NCBI RefSeq assembly: GCF_900113665.1
Contig: NZ_FOQD01000009.1
Span: 1-64,000, forward strand
Origin: Planctomicrobium piriforme
Lineage (GTDB): Bacteria; Planctomycetota; Planctomycetia; Planctomycetales; Planctomycetaceae
Direction: 5' to 3'
DNA: 64,000 nucleotides
Both the position numbers and the translations under genes were made by a program. How positions within the stretch are numbered: position 1 is the stretch's first letter; each line of letters opens with the position of its first letter. The notes under the pieces are model-generated. The model was given only the letters and a program-made list of their open reading frames with translations, did not search any database and was not told the origin of the DNA. Below, in pieces: positions 43,618-53,569 of the stretch.

Positions 43618-43706
43618 ACGCAGAGATCGCCGAGTGCGCTGAGATGTCCAGAGAGAGTTGCTCAGTTTGCTTTTTCTCTCTGCGCCTCAGTGTCTCTGCG
43701 CGAGAC
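43618..43706. repeat. CGCAGAG-type intergenic inverted repeat
   Basis: Left words ACGCAGAGATCGCCGAG and GCGCTGAGA (43618-43645) are complementary to CTCTCTGCGCCTCAGTG and TCTCTGCGCGAG (43676-43704). It occupies the gap between the convergent symporter and rhomboid genes, so it likely serves as a two-way stop. Confidence 0.65.
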
Positions 43707-43722
43707 CATTCAGCTCCATTGA

Positions 43723-45294
43723 CTATCGAACACGTCGAAGGCTCCAGATCGCATTCCAGATCAAGCCGCAGGTGGCTCCGATCACGAGGCCGAGCAGGTG
43801 GGCTTCGGAGCTGACGTTGGGAGTATTGCGATCGAAGATCATCTGCACGACCACGACGAAGACCAGAATCCCGAATTCACGGGCCATCGCTCTGGATCGC
43901 CCTTTCCACAGGTTGATTGCTGCCTGGACCAGCAGGCCGCCGATCAGACCCATCACCCCGCCAGAGGCGCCGATGAGAATGGTCCATTCGTCGAGATCGT
44001 CGATGGTCATGAGGAAAGGGGCGAATGCAATCGAGCCGATGGCCGCGAGCAGATAGGTGATGAGTAGTTGGCCCGGACCCCAGAGTCGTTCGAGCTGGCG
44101 TCCCAGCACGATCAGTCCGAGCGTATTCAAGGCGAAATGCAGCGGCCCGTAGTGCAGGAAAGCGGCTGTGATGACGCGCCACCATTGGGCGCCGTTGAGC
44201 TCGACTGGAATGACCAGCGCGCCCATTCGGTAGAGGTTGTCAGAGTCCTCTGAACCGCCAGGCAGTTCGGCGAGAAAGATGAGCAGCAGGACCGTGGCCA
44301 GGGACCAGGTGACCCAGCAGCGCCGTCTGCGATACAGCGAAACGGCGGCAATCGAAGGTCCGGCAGCGCGCTGGACCGCGGCCAGGGTCTGTCGGCCGAA
44401 CTCATCAAGCGGCTCATCGGTAATCGATGAAAGCGGCGACTGCAATCGCCGCAGCGACGCGACAGCGACGGCGGAATTGTCGCTTTCGGCAAGTTCGAAG
44501 AATTCCGCTTCGGCCGCCTGATGACGCCCGGAAGTCTGCAGGGCGGTCGCTTGCCAAAAGCGTTTCAGTTCCGGAGGAAAGCTGCCGAGAACGCTGCTGC
44601 AAAGCTGCAACACGAGCAGTTCATCACCGCAGAAGGCGGCGATTTTGCAGTGAATCATCGCCAGCGGCTGTGGCGGCAGAAAAGGAGGGCGTCGGACGAT
44701 CAGTCGATCGTACTCGCGGAGCAGATCATGTCTGCGCCCGAGTTCCCCCAACGCCTGAAAGTAGGCATCGAGCAAGACGGGGTCAGGCTGGTTGAGCCGA
44801 TGTGGATCGGCGTAGGCCCAATCGAGCAGCGACTGCCAATCGCCGGTTTGGCGTGTGCGGACGACCAGAGCCATGCGCCCCACACTGCCGGGTGCGGATT
44901 GCAGCTTTTCAAGGACAGGCAGGGCCCGATCGGCTTGCCCGTTCTGCAGCCAGCCGATGGCCTGAATGAGCTTGGGCAGTCGTCGCGCGCCGTCGAAGGG
45001 ATGAATCCAGCCGAGCAGCGTGGCGACGAGCCGGGCGGAACGAAACGACTTACGGGCCAGCAGTGTTCCCAGCAGCGACATTCCCGCGCCGGGGAGCACC
45101 ATGAACACCAGCCAGGCGACGCCTGCCACATAACCTGCGCGGCTCGGTCGCAGCCAGGCGGTTGCCGCCAGCAGTAATAGAACAAGTACCGGCACGCTCA
45201 ACCGTACGCGGCCGGAGCGTTGCGAGAGGAGTTGAAAGATCATCAGGCCGCAACTGACCGCGACCGTCCAGATGAGAATGACGTTCAGATCCAT
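43723..45294 (-). CDS. Rhomboid intramembrane serine protease with N-terminal extension
   Basis: 523 residues. The C-terminal half is a rhomboid: FLHYGPLHFALNTLGL (H386, N390), catalytic S444 in GASGGVMGLIGG and H499 in AHLLGLVIG, giving the Ser-His dyad. The N-terminal half has two or three transmembrane segments (about 7-22, 33-48, 55-80), then a TPR-like soluble region (QNGQADRALPVLEKLQ; TSGRHQAAEAEFFEL) at about 100-310 before the rhomboid membrane domain starts near 328. It would cleave membrane proteins; the soluble part may choose substrates or be regulatory. Confidence 0.93.
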   Translation of the reverse strand: MDLNVILIWTVAVSCGLMIFQLLSQRSGRVRLSVPVLVLLLLAATAWLRPSRAGYVAGVAWLVFMVLPGAGMSLLGTLLARKSFRSARLVATLLGWIHPFDGARRLPKLIQAIGWLQNGQADRALPVLEKLQSAPGSVGRMALVVRTRQTGDWQSLLDWAYADPHRLNQPDPVLLDAYFQALGELGRRHDLLREYDRLIVRRPPFLPPQPLAMIHCKIAAFCGDELLVLQLCSSVLGSFPPELKRFWQATALQTSGRHQAAEAEFFELAESDNSAVAVASLRRLQSPLSSITDEPLDEFGRQTLAAVQRAAGPSIAAVSLYRRRRCWVTWSLATVLLLIFLAELPGGSEDSDNLYRMGALVIPVELNGAQWWRVITAAFLHYGPLHFALNTLGLIVLGRQLERLWGPGQLLITYLLAAIGSIAFAPFLMTIDDLDEWTILIGASGGVMGLIGGLLVQAAINLWKGRSRAMAREFGILVFVVVVQMIFDRNTPNVSSEAHLLGLVIGATCGLIWNAIWSLRRVR

Positions 45295-45414
45295 GCGTCA
45301 CTCGGTACCAACGCGAGCGACGAGTCCTCTGGCGCGGAACCTCTTCGATGGCTTTCGTTCCAGGTTCGAAGAAGCTGCTGCGGGAAGACTGGATGAAGCT
45401 GCCAGCGCACTCGA

Positions 45415-46344
45415 TCAGCCTTTGAGAACTTTGTCGATGGTTTCCCGCAGCACCTGGCCTGAACGCTGCAGAGCGGTGAGCTCTTTCGGCCAGAGTTCGA
45501 TTTCGATGTGCGACATGGCCCCTTTGCGACCGACGACGGTCGGAACGCTGATGCTGACGTCGCTGAGTCCGTATGCCCCGCTCTGCAGGGACGAGACAGG
45601 CATGATCCGACGCTGGTCGAGGGCGATGGCGTGAATCACGTCGGCGATGGAAGCGCCCACGGCAAAGCCGGCGCCCCCTTTCTTCTTGATCACTTCCGCA
45701 CCTGAGCCGCGGGTTTTCTTTTCAACTTCGGCAATGAGGGCGGGGGTGACGCCGGGGTACTTCTCCAGCGGCAGGCCAGCCACCTGAGCGTTGGACCAGA
45801 TGGCGACCATGCTGTCGCCATGTTCGCCGTAAATCGTTACGTCGACCTGCGACGGCGGGGCGTCGATCCGCTGGGCCAGCATGCTGCGGAGACGCGTGGT
45901 GTCGAGGACGGTCCCCAGGCCGATGATCTGCTGGGCCGGCAGATCGAGTTCCTGCATGGCCAGATAGGTCAACACGTCGACCGGGTTCGAGACGACGAAC
46001 ACGATCGCGTCTTTCTTGTAGCCGACCTTTTTCAGATCGCCCAGCAGGCTGCGGAAGAGAGCGACGTTGCGGTTGATGAGGTCGAGCCGGCTTTCTTCAG
46101 GCTTGCGACGGAGTCCGGCGGTGATGCAGACGATGTCAGCGTCTTTGGAGAGTTCCGGGCCGCCGGCGACGATCCTCTGGTCGGAGATCAGCGAGGCGCC
46201 ATGCAGCAGGTCGAGAGCCTGGCCTTCGACCAGATCCTGATTGACGTCGACCAGGGCGATTTCGCGGACGATGCGTCCGAACTGCAGCGCCGATGCCGCA
46301 CACGAACCGACCAGCCCCCCGCCGCCGACGATAGAAACCTTCAT
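45415..46344 (-). CDS. mdh: Malate dehydrogenase (LDH/MDH superfamily)
   Basis: 309 residues. NAD-binding KVSIVGGGGLVGSC, catalytic histidine in IYGEHGDSMV (about 174-183), SNPVDVLTYLA, and active-site loop AGLRRKPEESRLDL. The arginine at the specificity position (second R of LRRKP) points to malate rather than pyruvate/lactate, because lactate dehydrogenases carry Gln there. It would interconvert malate and oxaloacetate in the TCA cycle. Gene order with the rhomboid gene, 120 bp downstream, is not functionally informative. Confidence 0.9.
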   Translation of the reverse strand: MKVSIVGGGGLVGSCAASALQFGRIVREIALVDVNQDLVEGQALDLLHGASLISDQRIVAGGPELSKDADIVCITAGLRRKPEESRLDLINRNVALFRSLLGDLKKVGYKKDAIVFVVSNPVDVLTYLAMQELDLPAQQIIGLGTVLDTTRLRSMLAQRIDAPPSQVDVTIYGEHGDSMVAIWSNAQVAGLPLEKYPGVTPALIAEVEKKTRGSGAEVIKKKGGAGFAVGASIADVIHAIALDQRRIMPVSSLQSGAYGLSDVSISVPTVVGRKGAMSHIEIELWPKELTALQRSGQVLRETIDKVLKG

Positions 46345-46580
46345 GTCGCTGTCCTGTTGATCCGCACTGGTCGTTGTGGTTGCTGAAATCTTCGAAACTG
46401 TCGCCCTGATGCTGAAAAAAGGCTCAAGTTTCGGAGTGGAGCGCCGCCGCTGTGCGGCGCTCGTCCTGTCCTCGCGTATATCGGCGGGCGAGGAGCGTTG
46501 TCGATACTTCTAGGTCGCCCCGGGGCCAATTTTGGCGACGCCCGAGACGCCTGTGACGACTCCCCGCCGTTGAGCGGTTT

Positions 46581-46621
46581 TCATCAAGTGAAAACCGTCC
46601 AGTCGCCTGCACAGGGGGAGC
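46581..46621 (-). repeat. 42-nt downstream element, copy 2
   Basis: Read on the minus strand it starts GCTCCCCCTGTGCAGGCGAC and ends GGTTTTCACTTGATGA, matching 18036-18077 at about 37 of 42 positions with one gap. It lies about 140 bp downstream of the minus-strand gene ending at 46761, in sense orientation. Confidence 0.7.
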
Positions 46622-46709
46622 GTAACCCCTCTTGTGCTCTGTCACTGCTCAGAATTCGATGTCGCTGGCTTTGCCCGTGCAATGTCAGTCACCGCATCGT
46701 CAAAAGATG

Positions 46710-46726
46710 CACTGGCGGAGCCAGTG
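46710..46726. repeat. CACTGGC/GCCAGTG hairpin
   Basis: A perfect 7-bp stem with a GGA loop, 35 bp downstream of the stop of the exported protein gene at 46761. It may end its transcript, though no T-run follows on the minus strand. Confidence 0.45.
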
Positions 46727-46760
46727 GCACACCGCCCAAATCTCAAGCACTGACAATGCT

Positions 46761-47342
46761 CTAAAATTCGTAAGGTTCTTCTTTTGCGGCGTCGGCTCCG
46801 AAGGATTTTCGGAGGGCGGCGATTGCGGCAGCGACGGTTTTTTGCGGACCGGTCAGTTTGAGGAAGTAGTTGCCTCCTTTTTCCGACGTCAGCATGACGG
46901 CTACCATCTGGTAGTCGGCGGCGGGTTTAGTCTTGCGCATGATCGGCGGGCCGTCTGGCTTGTTGTAAGTGCCGGACAGGTCAACCAGGACATACTTGCC
47001 AGCGGTGGCGGTCCCCTGAGTCATTTTGACGCTGCGGCCCTCAGGCTGGAACTGGTCGATCCAGCGTTTGACGTTCTCGGAAACCGAGCCGCCGAACGGA
47101 GGAAACACCACCAGTTCGCCGGGTTCGACGTCCCCTTCCGCAGGCGGAATCGCGAACTGGGCCAGTCGCAGGTTGTTGGAAACCTGTTGTTGTTTCCAGG
47201 TCTTCGGCACCTGCAGCGTCAGATCCTGGGCGGTGACGGTGGTCGTTTCAGCATCTTCGGCGCGAGCCGTGGACGAGGTGACAAGCAGGGCAGAACCGGC
47301 CAGCAACAAGGCGGCCAGGCAATTGACAAAGGGAGTCCTCAT
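46761..47342 (-). CDS. Exported hypothetical protein
   Basis: 193 residues from the ATG at 47342, which begins a signal peptide (MRTPFVNCLAALLLAGSALLV, cleavage near TARAED); an upstream start at 47423 lacks one. The mature part opens with TAQDLTLQVPKTWKQQ and contains LRLAQFAIPPAEGDVEPGEL and YFLKLTGPQKTVAAAIAALR, a pattern of a small alpha/beta exported domain common in planctomycetes. No enzymatic motif. It lies 131 bp downstream of the histidine kinase gene on the same strand. Confidence 0.85.
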   Translation of the reverse strand: MRTPFVNCLAALLLAGSALLVTSSTARAEDAETTTVTAQDLTLQVPKTWKQQQVSNNLRLAQFAIPPAEGDVEPGELVVFPPFGGSVSENVKRWIDQFQPEGRSVKMTQGTATAGKYVLVDLSGTYNKPDGPPIMRKTKPAADYQMVAVMLTSEKGGNYFLKLTGPQKTVAAAIAALRKSFGADAAKEEPYEF

Positions 47343-47473
47343 ATCGCATTCCTGTGAAAAACGAGGGCGGTTGGGCACGGGCGGGTCGTCCGGTATTGTC
47401 GGAGAAGCGCTGCCGGAATGCAATTCGCCCAGCGCGTGAGCGGACCGTGCCTGCTTTCACGAACCAGCGGCAA

Positions 47474-49162
<1,689 letters not shown>

Positions 49163-49269
49163 ATCCGCGTGCGGCCAACCGGTGGCGGTGAATGACCGCA
49201 TTCCGTCGAGCGGCGGTCGATCAAATAGTATCGCCTGCCCGACGGATTCTCACAACGGGAGAAAGCCAT

Positions 49270-50469
49270 TCAGGGCCATTCGACACGGGGCGGATCGGAT
49301 TCGTTCTGCCAGATCCGTTCGAGTTCCGCGGGATCTGGCGGGCCATCCTGGACGAAATACAGGTATCTGGCCCGATACGGCTGCTCAGGCGTGATGGCGC
49401 GATCACCCAGGACGACAGGCGTGTAAACGCAATACGGCATATTGGGATGCAGGCGAATCGGTTGCGGGCTGCGCTCGTTGGCGGGGGACGAGAACACCGT
49501 CAGTCCGCCGATTCCCCCCTCGACCGGCCCATGCATGTTCACCCAGTTTGGACGGGTATGGTTGCCGTCCGCACGATGTTTTCCGTCGCTGGTGAGGAAG
49601 TCGAAGCTGGAGGTCTTGGTCCAGCCGGCGGCTCCGCGTGCCGCCATGCCGCCGTAATGGTACTCCTTCAACAAGAGCGGGGACGACGACGCGCAGCGCT
49701 GCTCGGATGTGATTTCGAACAGGTGTCCGGCGGTGACGGCATAGACGGTCACCTGCCAGGTTTCATGCAGTGCATCCTTCGGACCCGAGGGAGCTGACAG
49801 GTCGACATGGGCGAGTTCGACCTGGAAGGAACCGCAGACTGGTCCCGAGGCGACGTGCAATGTGCGCCGATGTTCGACGGTGCCGGTTCCCAGATGTTGA
49901 TTCCAGAAGTCGACATGCCGCCCTTCGAATTCGGTATTCACCCAGGCGGCGAAGATCGCGTGCTGGTGCATGTGATCGGCAGGGAACGCATCGGTGACGA
50001 TTCTGCCTGTCGGAGTCTGAACCGGATGCAGATGTCCGCTGCGTCGAAACTTCGGATCAGCGCCAGCGGGAGGCTCGACGACGGCCGTGTGATAGTCGAA
50101 GACATCGCGTCCACGAACTTTCGCACGGATGCGGCCATCTACTTCCTCACAGGTGACGGCCGGACTCGCGGGCAGTTCCGCAGCGATGGTTTCAAGCCGG
50201 TACCTTCTGACCGCGTGGGCCGCGAGCGGTTCGTTGAGAACGAAAATCGCAGTCGTGGAATCGAGCCGTTGAACGGGGACCGCAGCGTTCGTTGCGGAGT
50301 CGGTCAATTGCAGCGGCGAGTCCCCCTGCAGAACTTCAGGGAGCGCCAGTCGGATTGGAGCATCCCGCCGGGCGACATCGCCCGCGTGAACAATGAACTC
50401 CAGAGCCGACCCGGCCAGGGCGGTGCCGGACAGCAGGAGCATGCAGATCCATGAGAAGACATGCTGCAT
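49270..50469 (-). CDS. DUF6807/PmoA-family exported protein
   Basis: 399 residues with a signal peptide (MQHVFSWICMLLLSGTALAGS). The motifs DYHTAVVEPPAGADPKFRRS, DHMHQHAIFAAW, YHYGGMAARG, and VNMHGP match the family annotated as 'PmoA family protein' (DUF6807), frequent in planctomycetes and bacteroidetes near glycan-degrading genes. Despite the name, it is not a methane monooxygenase subunit: it has no membrane segments beyond the signal. Several conserved His residues may bind metal or sugar. Function unproven. Confidence 0.88.
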   Translation of the reverse strand: MQHVFSWICMLLLSGTALAGSALEFIVHAGDVARRDAPIRLALPEVLQGDSPLQLTDSATNAAVPVQRLDSTTAIFVLNEPLAAHAVRRYRLETIAAELPASPAVTCEEVDGRIRAKVRGRDVFDYHTAVVEPPAGADPKFRRSGHLHPVQTPTGRIVTDAFPADHMHQHAIFAAWVNTEFEGRHVDFWNQHLGTGTVEHRRTLHVASGPVCGSFQVELAHVDLSAPSGPKDALHETWQVTVYAVTAGHLFEITSEQRCASSSPLLLKEYHYGGMAARGAAGWTKTSSFDFLTSDGKHRADGNHTRPNWVNMHGPVEGGIGGLTVFSSPANERSPQPIRLHPNMPYCVYTPVVLGDRAITPEQPYRARYLYFVQDGPPDPAELERIWQNESDPPRVEWP

Positions 50470-50508
50470 GGGTTAGGAAGGGGTCAGAGGTCAGGGGCGA
50501 GGGGAAGG

Positions 50509-50645
50509 AGTCCAGTGTCCAGGGTTGAGTGTCCAGTGCCGGAAGGAGTTGAGTGCTGAGCGCTGAGTGTTGAGTGTAAGAAATGAGGGCAGTGGTGGAG
50601 GGATTCACATTCGTCACTCAACGCTCAACCCTCATCGCTCAACGT
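50509..50645. repeat. Family D GAGTGTTGAG-type inverted repeat
   Basis: GTCCAGTGTCCAGGGTTGAG, GAGTTGAGTGCTGAGCGC and GAGTGTTGAGTG on the left are mirrored by CACTCAACGCTCAACCCTC and ATCGCTCAACG on the right. It fills the gap between dapB and the DUF6807 gene. A GGGGTCAGAGGTCAGGGG string precedes it at 50480-50500. Confidence 0.65.
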
Positions 50646-50649
50646 TTTT

Positions 50650-51450
50650 CTAAAGTCCTAGCACATCCGCCATCGTGTACATGCCTGCGGACTTCGTGGC
50701 GACGAACTTGGCTGCTGCCAGGGCGCCATAGGCGTAGCTGTCGCGAGTATGTCCGCGGACATAGACCTCGAGCGTTTCTCCCATCAGTCCGAAGACGATC
50801 TGGTGTTCGCCGACGTTGTCGCCGGTGCGGAGGGCGTGATAGCCGATCTCCTGACGGGGACGCTGGCCGGTTTGACCATGGCGTCCGTGCCGTTGTTCGG
50901 TCTGACCCATCTCGTCGGCGACGATCTGTCCGAATTTGAGAGCCGTTCCGCTGGGGGCGTCTTCCTTGAAACGGTGATGGCGTTCCACGACTTCCACGTC
51001 GACGCCGCTGGGAACATTCTTCAATGCGCGGGCGGCTTCGCCGACGAGCTTCATGGCGACGTTCACTGCCAGGCTCATGCTGGGAGACTGGACGATGGCG
51101 GTTTCCTGCGCGGCTTCGAGAATCTCTTCCCGCTGGTCAGTAGACAGGCCAGTGGTCGCTTCGACGAGCGGGATGCGACGTTCCGCACAGAACTTCACGA
51201 TGTGCATCGCCCCTTCCGGGGTGGAGAAGTCGATGACCGCATCGACGTGCTCTTTAAGTTCGGCGGTGAAGGGGACGCCCAGCTTGCCGATGCCTGCATG
51301 CTCGCCGGCGTCTTTGCCGAGGACAGAACTGCCGGCATGTTCGAGCGCCGCCACAATCTGCAAGGCGGGATCGACGCTCCCCAGCGCGATCAACCGCTGC
51401 CCCATACGACCGGCCGCGCCGTGAATGGCAATTCGAATCTTGTCTGACAT
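50650..51450 (-). CDS. dapB: 4-hydroxy-tetrahydrodipicolinate reductase
   Basis: 266 residues. NAD(P)-binding IHGAAGRMGQRL (about 9-20), ATTGL near 98-102, and the catalytic/substrate motif ERHHRFKEDAPSGTALKF (about 158-175) with the HHxxKxDAPSGTA pattern. It reduces hydroxy-tetrahydrodipicolinate in lysine/diaminopimelate synthesis, the cross-linking precursor of peptidoglycan. Length is normal. It is not clustered with other lysine genes. Confidence 0.96.
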   Translation of the reverse strand: MSDKIRIAIHGAAGRMGQRLIALGSVDPALQIVAALEHAGSSVLGKDAGEHAGIGKLGVPFTAELKEHVDAVIDFSTPEGAMHIVKFCAERRIPLVEATTGLSTDQREEILEAAQETAIVQSPSMSLAVNVAMKLVGEAARALKNVPSGVDVEVVERHHRFKEDAPSGTALKFGQIVADEMGQTEQRHGRHGQTGQRPRQEIGYHALRTGDNVGEHQIVFGLMGETLEVYVRGHTRDSYAYGALAAAKFVATKSAGMYTMADVLGL

Positions 51451-51555
51451 GAAAATCCCTGATCAAGCTGACAGTACGCAAATGCGAAGACTGTGTTGGT
51501 CGACGCAGTGCCGCTTCGCGGAAATGAACGCGACAGGTTATCAGATCGCCCCGCT

Positions 51556-52050
51556 TCAGTCTTGCGAAGTGAGCGGGACGTGCGTGACCTGCAGCGTCTT
51601 GAGGTCCACGACCGCAAACGAGTGGGGGTTCGCGCGATACAGCGCGCCGGGGTTCAGGACGAGAGTCTTGCCGTCGCGATGATGTTCGTATTTGTGAGTG
51701 TGCCCGTAACAAACGAGATCGTACTTCCCGCCGGCAATGGTTTCCCGAAACCGCAGGCCGTCGTCGCCGTGCAGGAAGGCAATTTTCCGGCCGTCCAGTT
51801 CGAGTTCGCCGAAGCGGCCATGACAGGTCTGGCCGACGTCGCCGATGGCCGCCCGTAGTTCGGCTGTGTCTTCGTCACAGTTCCCGAACACAAAGTGCGT
51901 CGGCCATTCGGCGAACAGCGGAACGATGCCTGGCGAGACGATGTCCCCGCAGTGCAGCACGGCGGTGATGTCGAACCCGGCCAGCCGCGTCACCGCTTCC
52001 AGGGTGTTGCGAATGTGACCATGGGTATCGCTGACGACGCCGAGAAGCAT
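51556..52050 (-). CDS. YfcE/MJ0936-type metallophosphoesterase
   Basis: 164 residues. The two-metal set is complete: VVSDTHGH (3-10), HCGDIV, FGNCDED, FLHGDDG and CYGHTHKYEH. This is the short calcineurin-like phosphodiesterase family (YfcE-like), cytoplasmic, cleaving phosphodiesters of unknown identity. It lies 105 bp upstream of dapB on the same strand. Confidence 0.93.
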   Translation of the reverse strand: MLLGVVSDTHGHIRNTLEAVTRLAGFDITAVLHCGDIVSPGIVPLFAEWPTHFVFGNCDEDTAELRAAIGDVGQTCHGRFGELELDGRKIAFLHGDDGLRFRETIAGGKYDLVCYGHTHKYEHHRDGKTLVLNPGALYRANPHSFAVVDLKTLQVTHVPLTSQD

Positions 52051-52057
52051 GGGGGGA

Positions 52058-52090
52058 GTCCAGTGTTGAGTGTCCAGTGTCGAGTGCCAG
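52058..52090. repeat. Short family D repeat
   Basis: GTCCAGTGTTGAGTGTCCAG followed by TGTCGAGTGCC lies between the Ldh-family gene and the phosphoesterase gene; it has no matching second arm here. Confidence 0.5.
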
Positions 52091-52126
52091 AAGAATCGCT
52101 TTACGGAGTGAGGCGTCTGTGCGCGA

Positions 52127-53197
52127 TCAGCTGGCTGCTGCGGTTTTCACGACTGCGTCGAGATTCACCTTGAGGCCAGCGGCGAGTTCCTGGAGTTGAC
52201 GCCAGGTTTCAGCGGGGATGTCGACGCCGGTTTTCATGCGGAGTTCGCGGCAGCGGCGTTCCACTTCGCCTGGCATGAGAATCTCGTTGACGCCCGGCAG
52301 ACGAGGGCAGCCCTTGATCGATTCGATGTAGCACTGCATCCAGCGGTCGTAGTCGGCACGGGGAAGGAAGCGTTCGATTTCGACGAGCTGCAGCCAGACG
52401 CCGTTGGCGCCGCGCGGGAGATCGGTGCGGCAGACTCCACTGTTCGACAGCACGCCGCAGAGGATGTCGATCATCACGGAGAGTCCAAATCCTTTATGGC
52501 CCATCAATGCGCCGCCGAGGGGGAGAATCGATCCGAACGGTTTGTCGTAATAGGCGTTCGGATCGCAGGAGGGTTTGCCGTAGCCGTCGATAATCAGACC
52601 TTCGGCGACCATCTCTCCTTTTTGCTTGGAGACGCGCAGCTTGCCTTCGGCGGTGGCGCTAGTGGTCATGTCGAGGACGACGGCGTCGTCACCGGCAGGG
52701 GCGGCGATGCTGATGGGGTTGGTGCCGAGCCGGCGCTCCATGCCGCCAAACGGGGCCACGCCGCCGGGGCCGGGGGCGTTGACGGCCATGAGTGCGACCA
52801 TGCCGGCCAGCGCGGCTTCATGGGTGTAGGCACCCAGCCGGCCGATGTGATTGCAGTTGCGAATCAGAACGGTGGCGGTGCCGTGTTCCTTGGCTTTCAA
52901 AATTCCCAACTGCAGGGCAGCTCGGGTCGTCACCTGGCCGAAATTGAAATGGCCGTCGATGACGGCGTACGTCGGGCCGTCTTTGACGAGTTCGAAATGA
53001 GCGCCCGGTTTGGCGAAACCATCGCGGACGAACTCGACGTACTGCACCAGCCGCATGACGCCGTGGCTGTCGTGGCCAACGACATTGGCATCGGCAAGTT
53101 CTTCGGCCACGACGGCGGCATCGTCATCAGGCACGCCGGCCCCGATCAGAATCTTGCGTCCCAGTTCGAACAGTTTTGCGTAGTTGAGCGTCGGCAT
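52127..53197 (-). CDS. Ldh-family (type II malate/L-lactate) oxidoreductase
   Basis: 356 residues of the MDH2/LDH2 family (YlbC/ComC-type), which has its own NAD(P) fold unrelated to the classical LDH/MDH. Family motifs are GHDSHGVMRLVQYVEFVRDG (about 37-56), CNHIGRLGAYTHEAA and GHKGFGLSVMIDIL. It would oxidise a 2-hydroxy acid such as malate, sulfolactate or ureidoglycolate; the choice cannot be made from sequence. Cytoplasmic. Confidence 0.92.
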   Translation of the reverse strand: MPTLNYAKLFELGRKILIGAGVPDDDAAVVAEELADANVVGHDSHGVMRLVQYVEFVRDGFAKPGAHFELVKDGPTYAVIDGHFNFGQVTTRAALQLGILKAKEHGTATVLIRNCNHIGRLGAYTHEAALAGMVALMAVNAPGPGGVAPFGGMERRLGTNPISIAAPAGDDAVVLDMTTSATAEGKLRVSKQKGEMVAEGLIIDGYGKPSCDPNAYYDKPFGSILPLGGALMGHKGFGLSVMIDILCGVLSNSGVCRTDLPRGANGVWLQLVEIERFLPRADYDRWMQCYIESIKGCPRLPGVNEILMPGEVERRCRELRMKTGVDIPAETWRQLQELAAGLKVNLDAVVKTAAAS

Positions 53198-53318
53198 ACT
53201 TCGCCTTTGGTGGGGAAGAAAATCAATCGCGCGAGTATAGATGGCGGCTCGCGGGAAGAAAATTCAGGACTGTTGAAAACACGGGTTGGGTCACCCGCGG
53301 CACCTCAAGAAACAAATG

Positions 53319-53543
53319 AATTCTGAGATTCACCACGGAGTCACCGAGACACGGAGAAATCAAAAGATTGAACCACGAATCAAGCGAATGACACGAATGA
53401 AATTCATCTCATCGTCGCGTTTGTTGCTGATCTCCCGTCCTCAAGACATAGCGGCAAAATACGATGGGTTGATTCGTGGAATTCGCGCCATTCGTGGTTT
53501 CTTTTTCTCCGTGTCTCGGCGACTCCGTGGTGAGCAATGAATT
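53319..53543. repeat. Very long inverted repeat, CACGGAGTC type
   Basis: TTCACCACGGAGTCACCGAG and ACACGGAGAAA on the left (53330-53358) are complementary to TTTCTCCGTGTCTCGG and GACTCCGTGGTGAG on the right (53505-53534). A second inner pair, AACCACGAATCAAGCGAATG against TTCGTGGAATTCGC with CATTCGTGGTT, extends the stem. The whole 225-bp palindrome lies between two minus-strand genes; the region 53198-53569 has no gene. Confidence 0.75.
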
Positions 53544-53569
53544 CCCGAATCGAATTGAGAGACACCACG

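Larger units (their letters stand above)
46345..46760. other. 416-bp intergenic region with repeats, no gene
   Basis: It holds copy 2 of the 42-nt element (46581-46621), a hairpin GGTTTTCA-TCAAG... made by part of it with upstream GCGGTTTTCA, and a CACTGGC-GGA-GCCAGTG hairpin at 46710-46726. The CACTGGC/GCCAGTG word pair followed by GCACAC looks like a planctomycete intergenic repeat. It must also contain the mdh promoter. Short open frames here look spurious. Confidence 0.55.

Noticed and set aside
49270..50469. Possible methane monooxygenase subunit (PmoA name)
   Set aside because: The family carries that label, but the sequence is a soluble exported protein with one signal peptide and no membrane-embedded monooxygenase features.
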